A DNA stretch of 64,000 nucleotides from Oscillospiraceae bacterium. Its GTDB lineage: Bacteria; Bacillota; Clostridia; Oscillospirales; Acutalibacteraceae. The notes under the pieces are model-generated. The model was not told the DNA's origin. It was given only the letters and a program-made list of their open reading frames with translations, and made no database searches. Positions 18,504-28,036 of this stretch are shown here, piece by piece; position 1 is the first letter of the stretch, and every line of letters begins with the position of its first letter. The position numbers and the translations under genes are program-made. Location: contig CADARP010000006.1 of NCBI GenBank assembly GCA_902790325.1, positions 52,178 through 116,177 of the forward strand. The letters run 5' to 3'.

Positions 18504-21500
18504 CCAGCAAAAAGCGATCTCTGCGCGGGACGGCACGCTGCTTGTGAGTGCGGCTGCCGGTTCCGGCAAGACGGCGGTATTGGTAGAGCGCGTCCTGCAA
18601 AGACTGGCCGACCCCGAAAACGTCTGTCCGGCGGATGCGCTTCTGATCGTGACCTTTACAAAGGCCGCGACGGCGCAGATGCGCGAGAAGATCTCCGCCG
18701 CCTTGCAGAAGCGCATTCACGAAGATCCGACGAACGAGCATCTGCTTCGCCAGCAGGCGCTTTTGCCGTTTGCGCACATCAGCACGATCGACAGCTTCTG
18801 CGCCGATATCGTCCGCGAAAACTTCCAGAAGCTCGGTGTGGAACCGGACTTCCGCATTATGGACGAACACGCGCTGCACGTCATGCAGCAGGAGACGGCC
18901 GCCGAGATCGTCGAGCAGATGTACGCCGAGGACGACGGTACGTTTTCCGAGCTGTGCGAACTGTTGTTCCGCGGACGGGACGACGGCAAACTTGTGGAAA
19001 CCATCCTCGAACTGGATATGGTCGCATCGTCCTTTGCGCAGCCCGAACAATGGCTTCGTGAGCTCTACAAGCACTATGATCCGTCCGTCCCGCTGGGGGA
19101 AACGATCTGGGGTCAGCTCGCCGCCGAGCTCGGGCGGCGGATCGTGCAGACGTGTATCGACAGCGTCGATCGCGCTTGTTTGATTATCCGCGGCGACGCG
19201 GACGTGCTTGCCAAATATGCGCCGTTCCTTTCCGAAGAACGCGCCGTGCTCGAATCCCTGATGGAAAAGCTGCACGGCAGCGACTGGGACACGATGCGCG
19301 AAGCGGCGCTGTCGGCTGCGGATACCCTGCCGCCGCGGGCGCCGACCGTGCGCGGCAACGATTCCTACGAAAAGGAAGCCGCGCACCAGACCCACAAATC
19401 GAACAAGGAGCGCCTGCAAAAACAGCTCGCGCTGCTGTTTTGCAGTACGGCGGCGGAATATGCCGACGACGCGGTCTATTGTCTGCCGCTGATTCGATGT
19501 CTGTCCGAGACGGTCATCCGGTATCGGGAGGCGCTGCTGGAAAAGAAAAAGGCCGCCAACAGCTATGATTTTTCGGACGTCAGCCTGTTTGCGCTGCGCT
19601 GCCTCGAGGACGGGAACGGCGGCAAATCCGACTACGCCCGCGAGCTGTCCGCGTCGTTCCGCGAGATCCTTGTTGACGAGTTTCAGGATGTGAACGGCGC
19701 GCAGTACAAGCTGTTTGACCTCTTGTCACGGGACGGGGAAAACCTGTTCATGGTCGGCGACGCGAAACAGAGCATCTATAAATTCCGGCAGGCGAGACCG
19801 GACATTTTCATTCGACTGAAGGAAAATTATGCGCTGTATACGGACGGCAATTACCCCGCGCTCGTACAGCTTGACTGCAATTTCCGCAGCCGGCAGAACG
19901 TGACGGAGTGGGTCAACTTCGTGTTCCGTCAGATCATGTATTCCGGCAGAGACAGACTGTTTGAGGTCAACTATGACGAGCGGGAATTTCTGCGCGCGCG
20001 TGCCGAGTATCCGCCGGACAAGACAGCGGATGCGCAGCTGCATGTCGTTCGCGTCGAACGCGGCACGGAGGATCGGATCGTCGCCGAGGCGCGGTATGTT
20101 GCCGCATGGATACAGGAACAGCTTGACGCGGGACTCGAGGTGACAGAGAACGGCGCGCTTCGTCCGGCGCGGCTGCAGGACTTCTGCATCCTGGTTCGCT
20201 CGGACGCCGGCCGTATCTCCAGAATCGCCGATACGCTTGCGCAGTACGGCATCCCCGCATTGGCCGGTTCGCAGGGCGGACTGTTCGACGCGCCGGAGGT
20301 GCGTTTTCTGCTCTCGCTTCTGCAAACGCTCGACAATCCCACGCAGGACGTGCCGCTTCTGGCGGTGATGCTGTCGCCTGTGTTCGGCTTTACGCCGGAC
20401 GACCTGTCGGCGCTGCGCATCGACGACCGCGAGGCGGGTCTGTACGCACTGGTCTGCGAGGCGGCCGGAACGCAGGCGCGGTATGCGGAGTTTCTCGACC
20501 GGTTTGCGTCGCTGCGTATGCTTGCCGCCACGCTGTCGGCAGCGGAGCTTGTGCGCCGCCTTCTGGACGAAACGGGATACGGCGCTGTCGCGCTGGCGAT
20601 GACCGACGGCGCGGGGAGACAGGCGAACCTGCGCATGATCGAGCAGCTCGCTGCGCAGTACGAGCAGAGCGGGCGGTTCGGCCTGTCCGGCTTCGTGCGT
20701 TTTCTGGAACACATGCAGGAGCGCGGCAAAACAGAAAAGCCGTTTGTCCAGCATCCGCTTGCGGACGCGGTGCAGATCATGACCATCCACCGCAGCAAGG
20801 GGTTGGAGTTCCCTGTCTGTATTCTGATGAACTGTTCCGGCCCGTTCAACGGCGATGATTATATGAACAATTATATCTACCATAACCAATACGGCATGGC
20901 GACTGTGCGCCGCGATTCCGCGAACTTCATCCAATATGACACAGTGCCCAAACGGGTGCTCAACGCCAAGGTGCGCGAGACGAATATCAACGAGGAGCTG
21001 CGCGTGCTGTATGTGGCGATGACGCGCGCGAAGGAAAAACTGATTGCGGTCTGCTCGCTCGACAATCCGGCGCGGAAGCTGATGCAGTTGTCGCTGCGCG
21101 CCGGCGTATCGGGTTCGGTGGACGGCATATTTGAGCTGAACAGCTACGCGGATATGCTGCTTGCGGCATGTCTGCGCCATCCAGATGCACACGCGCTGCG
21201 CGAGGAGGCGGGCATACCGGCAAACAGCGTGATGCTCGACGCCGGTTTTCCGCTGTACGTCGAGATCAAGGATGCGCCGATGCAGATCAATGCTGTGCCG
21301 CAGCAGACGGAGATGCGCGATCCGGACAGCGAGATCCTGTCGCAGATCGAGGCGCGCACGTCCTATGTTTATCCGTTCGCCGCGCTTTCGGCGGCAACGG
21401 CAAAGCACGCCGCGTCCGAGCAGGAACACGGCGCGATCGACGAGGCGTTCTTTGCGTCCGCACGTCCGGCGTTTATGGCGTCCGGCGGATTGACGCCCGC

Positions 21501-22011
21501 GCAGCGCGGCACGGCGCTGCACCGCTTCATGCAGTTGTGCGACTATGCGCGCGCCGCCGAGGACGTTGAGGCGGAATTGGATCGGCTGACGGCGGACGGG
21601 GCATTCACGCCGCAGGAACGCGATGTCGTGCCGGCGGATGCCGTGCGTCGTTTCTTCCGCAGCGATCTCGGACGGCGGATGCTGCGGTCCGACACGCTTC
21701 TGCGTGAAAAACGCTTTGCCATCGAAGTGCCGCTGCCCGATCTGTATCCCGATCTGGCGCAGATCGGCGCAGGAGAAACCGTTGTCATTCAGGGTATGGT
21801 CGACTGTGCGTTCGTCGAGGACGGGAAGCTCGTGATCGTGGACTACAAGACCGACCGCGAATCACCCGATACGCTGCGCGCGCGGTACCGCAGCCAGCTT
21901 CGGACATACAGCACCGCGATGCGCCTGTGTACGGACTATGCGATCGGCGGCGTGTATCTGTACTCTTTCCACAATCATCGTGAAATCGACATGAGGCAGC
22001 CGGAATATTAA
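18487..22011 (+). CDS. addA: ATP-dependent helicase/nuclease subunit AddA
   Basis: A 1174-residue UvrD/Rep-type helicase with a C-terminal RecB-like nuclease. Visible motifs in order are Walker A AAAGSGKT near residue 20, LVDEFQDVN (motif II), MVGDAKQSIYKFR (motif III), TIHRSKGLEFPV (motif V), RVLYVAMTRAKEKL (motif VI) and the nuclease centre VIVDYKTDRESP near the C-terminus. It begins inside the end of addB with its own AAGGAGG site, so the subunits are translationally coupled, as is usual for this pair. Its stop codon lies within an inverted repeat just upstream of the next promoter. Confidence 0.96.
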   Translation: MQWTVDQQKAISARDGTLLVSAAAGSGKTAVLVERVLQRLADPENVCPADALLIVTFTKAATAQMREKISAALQKRIHEDPTNEHLLRQQALLPFAHISTIDSFCADIVRENFQKLGVEPDFRIMDEHALHVMQQETAAEIVEQMYAEDDGTFSELCELLFRGRDDGKLVETILELDMVASSFAQPEQWLRELYKHYDPSVPLGETIWGQLAAELGRRIVQTCIDSVDRACLIIRGDADVLAKYAPFLSEERAVLESLMEKLHGSDWDTMREAALSAADTLPPRAPTVRGNDSYEKEAAHQTHKSNKERLQKQLALLFCSTAAEYADDAVYCLPLIRCLSETVIRYREALLEKKKAANSYDFSDVSLFALRCLEDGNGGKSDYARELSASFREILVDEFQDVNGAQYKLFDLLSRDGENLFMVGDAKQSIYKFRQARPDIFIRLKENYALYTDGNYPALVQLDCNFRSRQNVTEWVNFVFRQIMYSGRDRLFEVNYDEREFLRARAEYPPDKTADAQLHVVRVERGTEDRIVAEARYVAAWIQEQLDAGLEVTENGALRPARLQDFCILVRSDAGRISRIADTLAQYGIPALAGSQGGLFDAPEVRFLLSLLQTLDNPTQDVPLLAVMLSPVFGFTPDDLSALRIDDREAGLYALVCEAAGTQARYAEFLDRFASLRMLAATLSAAELVRRLLDETGYGAVALAMTDGAGRQANLRMIEQLAAQYEQSGRFGLSGFVRFLEHMQERGKTEKPFVQHPLADAVQIMTIHRSKGLEFPVCILMNCSGPFNGDDYMNNYIYHNQYGMATVRRDSANFIQYDTVPKRVLNAKVRETNINEELRVLYVAMTRAKEKLIAVCSLDNPARKLMQLSLRAGVSGSVDGIFELNSYADMLLAACLRHPDAHALREEAGIPANSVMLDAGFPLYVEIKDAPMQINAVPQQTEMRDPDSEILSQIEARTSYVYPFAALSAATAKHAASEQEHGAIDEAFFASARPAFMASGGLTPAQRGTALHRFMQLCDYARAAEDVEAELDRLTADGAFTPQERDVVPADAVRRFFRSDLGRRMLRSDTLLREKRFAIEVPLPDLYPDLAQIGAGETVVIQGMVDCAFVEDGKLVIVDYKTDRESPDTLRARYRSQLRTYSTAMRLCTDYAIGGVYLYSFHNHREIDMRQPEY

Positions 22012-22051
22012 GACAATCTTAATTGATTCTGCGGGAAACATATGCTATATT
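22007..22051 (+). promoter_or_regulatory. promoter with a palindromic possible operator, metallophosphoesterase-protease operon
   Basis: TTGATT (22023-22028), a 17-bp spacer and TATATT (22046-22051) with an extended -10 TG. Directly upstream, touching the -35, is a perfect inverted repeat ATTAAGA-CAA-TCTTAAT (22007-22023), which also contains the addA stop codon. It may be an operator; no bound protein can be named. Confidence 0.6.
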
Positions 22052-22072
22052 AACCGAAAAGGGGTGTTTTGC

Positions 22073-23803
22073 ATGTTCAAAAAAATGATATGCATGCTGC
22101 TGTGCGCCGCGATTCTGGCAAGCGGTATTTCGCTTTGCGCCGCAGCGGAGAATGACGCGCTGCCGTTTTTGGTCGCGACCGATCTGCACTACAAGCCTAT
22201 GCCGCAAAAAGTGCCGAACAATTTTCCCGGCGACAAGTATTACTGCAGTGCGGGATACTCGCCGAGTTTGTTGTCCGAGTCGTATGCGGTGCTGCAGGCG
22301 TTTCTCCGTCAGGCCGCGGCGTCCGACGCCGAGTTTATCCTGCTGTGCGGCGATCTGACGGATGAGGGCACGATGCGGCAGCATCAGGAAATGGCCGCAT
22401 ACCTGTCCGCCTTTGAGCAGCAGACCGGCAAGAGTGTCTATGTCATTGACGGCAATCACGACTTTTTCAACCGCGTCTCTGTGCAGACGTTTAAGGATCT
22501 GTATGCCGAGCTCGGCTACAGCGAGGCGCTGGAGGTGGATGAAAACACCTGCTCCTATACGGTCGACTTGTCCGACAAGTACCGCCTGCTGGCGCTGGAC
22601 TCGTGCAAACCCGGCTACGGTGAAGACGGGTTTACCGACGAGCTTCTGCAGTGGGCGGATCAGCAGGCCGCCCGCGCAAAGCAGGACGGCAAGACGCTTA
22701 TCGCCATGATGCACCACAATTTCCTGGAGCATTTTCCGTTCCAGTCCAAGATCATGCCGGCGTTCATCGTGCGTCCGGAACTGGATATGAAGACGCATTT
22801 CCTCAACTGGGGCGTGCGGTATGTGTTCACGGGACACACACATGCGCACGACGTGACGAGTTATACCGACAAGGCAAACCGAACGGTCTATGACATCATG
22901 ACGACCAGTTTGAACGGCTATCCGTGCAAGTACCGTTCGCTGTCTCTGAACGACAGCGGTCTGGACATGAAGACGCATCGGATAGAGCGTGTCGATCCGG
23001 CCGATCTGACGGAAGGGTATACGGACGAACTGCTTGAGGAGCTGTCGACCGATCTCGATCAATATGCGCTCGGCTGTTTCGCGCACGCGTTTGAAAACAA
23101 GAAGGACAGCTTCATCGGGGAACAGGCGCTTTCTGACGTTCTGAAACGGTTTGTCGGCGAAAAGACAGCCGCTTTCCTCGATCCGTTCTTCCGCTCGTTT
23201 ATGCAGACGCTTTTCCTGCCGATCTACGAACCGGACACGCCGGACGGAAAATGTTTGGCCGACCTTTCCCGCTCGCTCGGACTGACCGTGCCCGAAACGG
23301 ACAAAAAGACTGTGTCCGATCTGGTGTTCTACTTTGTCTGTGTGGTGTATGAAGGCGGCGAAAACCTGCCTTACTACGACCCGCAGATCCAACTGTTCAT
23401 GCAGTGCGTCTACACATCTCTTTTTGAATCTATGAAAACCGTGAATACACAAACACGCGAAGCAATCCTATCCGATCTACGCGCAAACTTCTCCGGCAAT
23501 GCGGTACCGTTCGCGGTGTCTGCCGCCGGTGAACTTGCGCTCGGCGCGGTCAAGGACGATCGGCTGCTCGAAGTGACGCTGCTGATGATCTCGCCGTTGA
23601 TCGAGTCGTTTTCCAAGGACGACGACGTCCCGGACAACGACGCATTCCTGCCGATGCAGAATACGGCCAATCCTGCGCTGTCGTTCCTGCGGCAGATCTG
23701 GACGCGGGTGTATGTCTTCCTGCAGAGGTATTTCTCGGGCTTTGCGCGCATATTCAAAAAGTATCCGCTGTTTTCATTGAATAAACCTAACTATACATAT
23801 TAA
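22073..23803 (+). CDS. exported calcineurin-like metallophosphoesterase
   Basis: The ATG at 22073 is preferred over an in-frame GTG at 22064 because that GTG lies inside the AAAAGGGG ribosome binding site. The 576-residue product has a signal peptide (residues 1-24, FKKMICMLLCAAILASG then CAAA). The metal ligand blocks of calcineurin-like phosphoesterases appear in order: ATDLHYKP, LCGDLTDEG, DGNHDFF, MMHHNF and TGHTHAHD. It should hydrolyse phosphomonoesters or diesters outside the cell; the substrate is unknown. The C-terminus (FLRQIWTRVYVFLQRYF, then FARIFKKYPLF) is an amphipathic tail like those on other exported proteins in this window. The subtilisin-like protease gene follows after 13 nt, so the two form an operon. 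Confidence 0.88.
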   Translation: MFKKMICMLLCAAILASGISLCAAAENDALPFLVATDLHYKPMPQKVPNNFPGDKYYCSAGYSPSLLSESYAVLQAFLRQAAASDAEFILLCGDLTDEGTMRQHQEMAAYLSAFEQQTGKSVYVIDGNHDFFNRVSVQTFKDLYAELGYSEALEVDENTCSYTVDLSDKYRLLALDSCKPGYGEDGFTDELLQWADQQAARAKQDGKTLIAMMHHNFLEHFPFQSKIMPAFIVRPELDMKTHFLNWGVRYVFTGHTHAHDVTSYTDKANRTVYDIMTTSLNGYPCKYRSLSLNDSGLDMKTHRIERVDPADLTEGYTDELLEELSTDLDQYALGCFAHAFENKKDSFIGEQALSDVLKRFVGEKTAAFLDPFFRSFMQTLFLPIYEPDTPDGKCLADLSRSLGLTVPETDKKTVSDLVFYFVCVVYEGGENLPYYDPQIQLFMQCVYTSLFESMKTVNTQTREAILSDLRANFSGNAVPFAVSAAGELALGAVKDDRLLEVTLLMISPLIESFSKDDDVPDNDAFLPMQNTANPALSFLRQIWTRVYVFLQRYFSGFARIFKKYPLFSLNKPNYTY

Positions 23804-23816
23804 GGAGAGAGAGCTA

Positions 23817-26786
23817 ATGAAGAAACTTTTGTCCGTTTTGCTCTGCGCTGTATTGTGTCTCGGCGTCCTGAGCGTGAGCGCGCCCGCGCTTGCGCAGGCG
23901 GTTGCCGCCGCGGAAAAGACGACGCTGGTCGTGGAGCTTGAGGGCGAGAATGCGCTTCGGGCGCTGAATGAAGGACTGTCGCTCAAAAAGGCGCTCGGTT
24001 CGATCGACGCCGAGCGCAAGAACGCCGTGCAGGCGATCGAGTCGGTTGCCAAAGACGCTGAGGTAGCCTATACCTACACGCACGTCCTGAACGGCGTGGC
24101 GGTCGAAGCTGCCAAAGGCGACATTGCCAGGATCAAGAGACTCGACGGCGTTCGTGCAGTGTATGATGTCGGCGGCGTCAAGGCGCAGGTCGAGGCTGCT
24201 CCGCAGGGATCGCTGATTTCCTCCGGTACCATGATCGGCGTGGATAAGCTGCACGAAGCGGGGATCGACGGAACGGGAACCGCGATCGCGGTCATCGACG
24301 GCGGTCTGGAATGGGATCACGAAGCGATGCGTCTTTCCGATCCTGATTCCGCGAAGATCACCAAGACGGACGTTGCGGCGGTTTTGTCCGCCAATGCGAT
24401 GAACATGGTAAACGTGGGCGCGGACGACCTTTACAAGAGCGCGAAGGTGCCGGTTGCGTTCGATTACGGCGGAAACGATACCGATCCTACGGATTGGGAT
24501 AACGGCGGATATCCGGACCACGGTATGCATGTCAGCGGCATTGCCGCGGGCAACAGCGGCAAGTTGGTCGGCGTTGCGCCCGAAGCGCAGATCCTTATTT
24601 TCAAGATCGACGTCTCGGACGATGCGAGATTCCTGGCTACTCTGCTTGCGGCGATCGACGATGCGGCGAAGTTCGACATCGCGTCCATGAACATGAGCGT
24701 GGGTATGGAATTTGAAATGCGCGACGATCCCGCACATGAACTGCTGGGCAAGGCGATCGAAAACGCCAGAAACAGCGGGATCTCCGTTTGCACCTCAGCG
24801 GGCAACAGCGGTGTATTCAGCAATTCCGTGCTCGATCCCGACAACGGCACCAACGGGATTCCGAACTCGTTCGCCGACTCGACGAGCGTGGCGTCGGTGG
24901 ACAACGTCAATATGTCGCAGCCGGTGACCAATGGGATAGAGTCTCTGGAATACGCAGACGGCAAGAAGGCAGAAGTACTCATGTATTCGACCATGACAAT
25001 CCCGGAAAAGGGCGAATTCGTGCCGGTCGGCAAGAATGGCCCCGAGAGCGATACAGCGGGAAAGCTTTTGCTGCTCTATGATCCGAACGTCAGCATTCTT
25101 CCGTACCTGTCCGATAAGGAAACGACGGGAATGATCATGTCGGAGTCAGTCTTGTTGGACAATGAGGTTATGCTTTATCCGATTCGCAATTTCAAGATCC
25201 TATTGATCTCCGACGTGGACGCATACCGTTTGATGCACAGCCAGAGCAGATCGTACTCGCTGACCTACTCGCAGTATTATGTGGAACCTGCCGATATCCT
25301 GCGTTCGAGCAGCTACACAAGCTACGGCGTGAGCGAGGATCTGGAACTGACGGTAGACGTCGCTGCACCCGGCGGTATTATCTATTCGAGTGTGACCGAT
25401 GGTAGTTATGACATTTACGGCGGCACGTCCATGGCGTCGCCGCATATTGCCGGCAGTGCGGCGCTGCTTGAACAGGCGATACAGAAGACGTATCCCGATG
25501 TGACAGGCAGAGAAAAAGCCGACTTGAAGGAGAGCATGATGTGCTCAACGGCAGACCCGATCCTGTCGGGAGAGGTACCGATCTCGCCGCGAGCAGTCGG
25601 TGCGGGACTTGTGAATCTCAGCGAAGCCGTCGCGTCCAACGCTGTGCTTCTCGGCAAGAATGAACGTACCGCGATCAATATAGGCGACGGGATCGACGAT
25701 ATGGTCAAGCTGTCCTTTACCGTAAAGAACATCTCGAAGACCGACGTGCGCTACGATACGCTTGACTTTGACGTGATCACCGACGATTACGCCGAAGAAC
25801 GTGTGTTTGACGATTCGACCGGTACGTATTCGACGCAGATGTACATTACCGGTCAGAGTGTTGCGCTGGATTATACCGTCGTGCAGTCTGACATGCCGCG
25901 CAGTATCACGCTGCATCCCGGCGAATCAAAGACCGTGACCTGCACGCTGCAGCTTGACGCAGAGCAGCTCTCTGAAAACGCCGAGGTGTTCACGAACGGT
26001 TTCTATGTGGAGGGCTACGTTTATCTGACCGATTCCATGACCGGTCAGACGCCGCTGAATATCCCGTTCATGGGATTCCGGGGCGACTGGGAGGCGGTCC
26101 CCGCTGTTGTGACAATCGGAGGGTTCTATGATACGTTCTGGGGCTATTACGCTGAAGAACATTTGTTTGTTCAGCGCAATCTGAAGGAACTGACCTTTGA
26201 GCTGAAAGATAAGAACGGAAATACGGTCGCAACGCATACGGAAAAGTACGTCAAGAAGGGCAACTTCTACGATAAAGCGAGCATCTGCTATCTATTTGGT
26301 AATGAGCCGATTCCGGACGGCGAATACGGTCTGGAAGTGTACGTGCTGCCGGACGTCCCGAACGCAGAACGAAGGCTGGCCTTCGACAGCATAACCCTGA
26401 CCATCGACCGTCACGCGCCTTCGATCCTCAATGTGAAGCTCGAGAACACCGCGGACGGCTGCGACGTCATCATCACCTGCGACTGTGACGATCTCGACTA
26501 CGCCGATCTGAGGGGTTCCGGTCTGTTCGATCGTCACTTCTACGACATCTATCCGTTCGATAACGGGTACGATCATGTGGACAAGGACGGCAACTATGTC
26601 TATGTCGTGCATGAGCGCGAGAACCTGCGCCGGATGCCCGTCGTAGAGGTCGTGGACAGGGTCGGATATGAGGATTCCTACGGCAGTTATTCACTCATTA
26701 TGATGATTTGGCAGTTCCTGAGAGGACTTCCGAGCAGAATTGCCTCCTGGTTGAGAAGCAAGTTTGGTTTGAACTATCTCTTTTAA
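23817..26786 (+). CDS. exported subtilisin-like serine protease (S8, C5a-peptidase/lactocepin-like)
   Basis: A 989-residue protein with a signal peptide (1-26). Residues about 35-120 look like an I9-type pro-region. The S8 catalytic triad is Asp161 (VIDGGLEWDHE), His235 (YPDHGMHVSG) and Ser538 (GGTSMASPHIAG), with the oxyanion Asn in CTSAGNSG. The gap between His and Ser holds a large insertion, as in cell-envelope proteases with a PA domain. Residues about 620-740 resemble the Fn3-like domain of C5a peptidase. The C-terminus ends in an amphipathic segment (MMIWQFLRGLPSRIASWLR, then SKFGLNYLF) with no sortase signal. It is co-transcribed with the metallophosphoesterase. It probably degrades extracellular proteins together with the two C1 proteases. 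Confidence 0.93.
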   Translation: MKKLLSVLLCAVLCLGVLSVSAPALAQAVAAAEKTTLVVELEGENALRALNEGLSLKKALGSIDAERKNAVQAIESVAKDAEVAYTYTHVLNGVAVEAAKGDIARIKRLDGVRAVYDVGGVKAQVEAAPQGSLISSGTMIGVDKLHEAGIDGTGTAIAVIDGGLEWDHEAMRLSDPDSAKITKTDVAAVLSANAMNMVNVGADDLYKSAKVPVAFDYGGNDTDPTDWDNGGYPDHGMHVSGIAAGNSGKLVGVAPEAQILIFKIDVSDDARFLATLLAAIDDAAKFDIASMNMSVGMEFEMRDDPAHELLGKAIENARNSGISVCTSAGNSGVFSNSVLDPDNGTNGIPNSFADSTSVASVDNVNMSQPVTNGIESLEYADGKKAEVLMYSTMTIPEKGEFVPVGKNGPESDTAGKLLLLYDPNVSILPYLSDKETTGMIMSESVLLDNEVMLYPIRNFKILLISDVDAYRLMHSQSRSYSLTYSQYYVEPADILRSSSYTSYGVSEDLELTVDVAAPGGIIYSSVTDGSYDIYGGTSMASPHIAGSAALLEQAIQKTYPDVTGREKADLKESMMCSTADPILSGEVPISPRAVGAGLVNLSEAVASNAVLLGKNERTAINIGDGIDDMVKLSFTVKNISKTDVRYDTLDFDVITDDYAEERVFDDSTGTYSTQMYITGQSVALDYTVVQSDMPRSITLHPGESKTVTCTLQLDAEQLSENAEVFTNGFYVEGYVYLTDSMTGQTPLNIPFMGFRGDWEAVPAVVTIGGFYDTFWGYYAEEHLFVQRNLKELTFELKDKNGNTVATHTEKYVKKGNFYDKASICYLFGNEPIPDGEYGLEVYVLPDVPNAERRLAFDSITLTIDRHAPSILNVKLENTADGCDVIITCDCDDLDYADLRGSGLFDRHFYDIYPFDNGYDHVDKDGNYVYVVHERENLRRMPVVEVVDRVGYEDSYGSYSLIMMIWQFLRGLPSRIASWLRSKFGLNYLF

Positions 26787-26884
26787 TGAGCATGTGTGAA
26801 GCGTGACTGTTTTCGACACGGCAGTCTCGCCATTTGGGGCGGAAGTGAAAAACTGCTCCGCAAACTGAAAAACGAAAAAAGACG

Positions 26885-26913
26885 AACCGGACAGCCTTGA
26901 AGGTTGTCCGGTT
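26885..26913. terminator. strong hairpin between convergent genes
   Basis: AACCGGACA pairs with TGTCCGGTT around a second short stem (CCTT/AAGG). On the minus strand it is followed by a T-rich stretch; on the plus strand the tail is only GTTT. It probably ends transcription from one or both of the convergent protease and ribosomal-protein operons. Confidence 0.6.
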
Positions 26914-26928
26914 TCATCTGCTGCCGAC

Positions 26929-26959
26929 AAAAAAATCCCCGCACCGAGAAGGCACGGGG
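26929..26959 (-). terminator. intrinsic terminator of rplM-rpsI
   Basis: On the minus strand CCCCGTGCC-TTCTC-GGTGCGGGG is followed by ATTTTTTT, starting 17 nt after the rpsI stop codon. Two of the stem pairs are G-U wobbles. Confidence 0.85.
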
Positions 26960-26976
26960 AAAAGGAGATTGCGTTT

Positions 26977-27375
26977 TTATCTCTTGGAGAACTGCGGAGC
27001 GCGGCGGGCGCCTTTGAGACCGTACTTCTTTCTTTCCTTCATTCTGGGGTCTCTGGTCAGGAAGCCGGCTTTCTTGAGCGCGGGACGAAGCTCTTCGTTG
27101 AACTGCAGGAGTGCGCGGGAAAGGCCGTGGCGGATGGCGCCTGCCTGGCCGGTCACGCCGCCGCCTGCGACGGTGCAAACGATGTCGAACTGACCCTCGG
27201 TCGCGGTGAGAACGAGCGGCTGACGCACGATCAGCTTGAGCGTTTCAAGACCGAAATAATCGTCGATGTCTCTGTCATTGATGGTGATCTTGCCGGTGCC
27301 CGCATAGACGCGGACTCTGGCGACGGAGCTCTTTCTGCGGCCGGTGCCGTAGAAGTAAGGATTAGAATCGTACAT
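26977..27375 (-). CDS. rpsI: 30S ribosomal protein S9 (uS9)
   Basis: A 132-residue protein with the hallmark S9 blocks: [15 protein letters not shown] at the N-terminus, [20 protein letters not shown] in the middle and the basic C-terminal tail ending in RRAPQFSKR, which reaches the ribosomal P-site tRNA. It follows rplM by 20 nt in the order conserved across bacteria. Confidence 0.98.
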   Translation of the reverse strand: MYDSNPYFYGTGRRKSSVARVRVYAGTGKITINDRDIDDYFGLETLKLIVRQPLVLTATEGQFDIVCTVAGGGVTGQAGAIRHGLSRALLQFNEELRPALKKAGFLTRDPRMKERKKYGLKGARRAPQFSKR

Positions 27376-27395
27376 TTAAAATGCCTCCCTTTCTC

Positions 27396-27824
27396 TTAAA
27401 ATTCTCTCGTTTCGGGCTTCTGGGCGGCCTGCTTGTGCTCTGCGCCCTTGTACACGCGAAGACGGGTGAGTGCCTTGCGGCCGATGGTGTTGTCGGGAAG
27501 CATACCCTTGACAGCCTTTTCGATCACGAATTCCGGACGGGTCTTCATCAGGGTGCCGTACTTGACTTCCTTGAGATGGCCGATGTAGCCGGTGTGATGA
27601 TAATACTTCTTCTGTTCAAGCTTCTTGCCGGTGAGGACGACCTTCTCGGCGTTGATGATGATCACGCTGTCGCCGCAGTCGGCGTGAGGCGCGAACGTGG
27701 GCTTGTGCTTGCCGCGCAGAAGCGTAGCGGCTTCGGTCGCAACCTTGCCCAGGGGCTTGCCGGCTGCATCCAGCACATACCATTTGCGGGTGATCTCTTC
27801 CGCTTTAGGCATATAAGTTGACAT
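27396..27824 (-). CDS. rplM: 50S ribosomal protein L13 (uL13)
   Basis: A 142-residue protein with typical L13 blocks: KWYVLDAAGKPLGKVAT, GDSVIIINAEKVVLTGKK, YYHHTGYIGHLKE and KAVKGMLPDNTIGRKAL. It is the first gene of the rplM-rpsI operon, with a consensus promoter whose start would leave only a short untranslated leader, so no ribosomal-protein leader RNA is visible here. Confidence 0.98.
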   Translation of the reverse strand: MSTYMPKAEEITRKWYVLDAAGKPLGKVATEAATLLRGKHKPTFAPHADCGDSVIIINAEKVVLTGKKLEQKKYYHHTGYIGHLKEVKYGTLMKTRPEFVIEKAVKGMLPDNTIGRKALTRLRVYKGAEHKQAAQKPETREF

Positions 27825-27857
27825 AAAACTACCTCCGTTGTTTTTTCGTGCCTCGTT

Positions 27858-27886
27858 AGTGTATCACAACATATGTACGTTGTCAA
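27858..27886 (-). promoter_or_regulatory. sigma-A promoter of rplM-rpsI
   Basis: TTGACA (27886-27881), a 17-bp spacer and TACACT (27863-27858) on the minus strand, about 34 bp upstream of the rplM start. Confidence 0.8.
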
Positions 27887-27991
27887 CCGAAATTTTCAAT
27901 TTTTTTAAATTTAAAAGCGAATGCTTTGATTTTCTCTTAAATACTCGGATTATCTCTTTTTTTCTTTCGTATGACTTTCAAAAAACGACGC

Positions 27992-28018
27992 AAAAAAAGC
28001 GGCAGGACGTGCCTGCCG
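27992..28018 (-). terminator. intrinsic terminator after the SGNH hydrolase gene
   Basis: On the minus strand CGGCAGG-CACGT-CCTGCCG is followed by CTTTTTTT, 18 nt after the stop codon at 28037. Confidence 0.85.
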
Positions 28019-28036
28019 TGCTTTCGGAATAATGGA

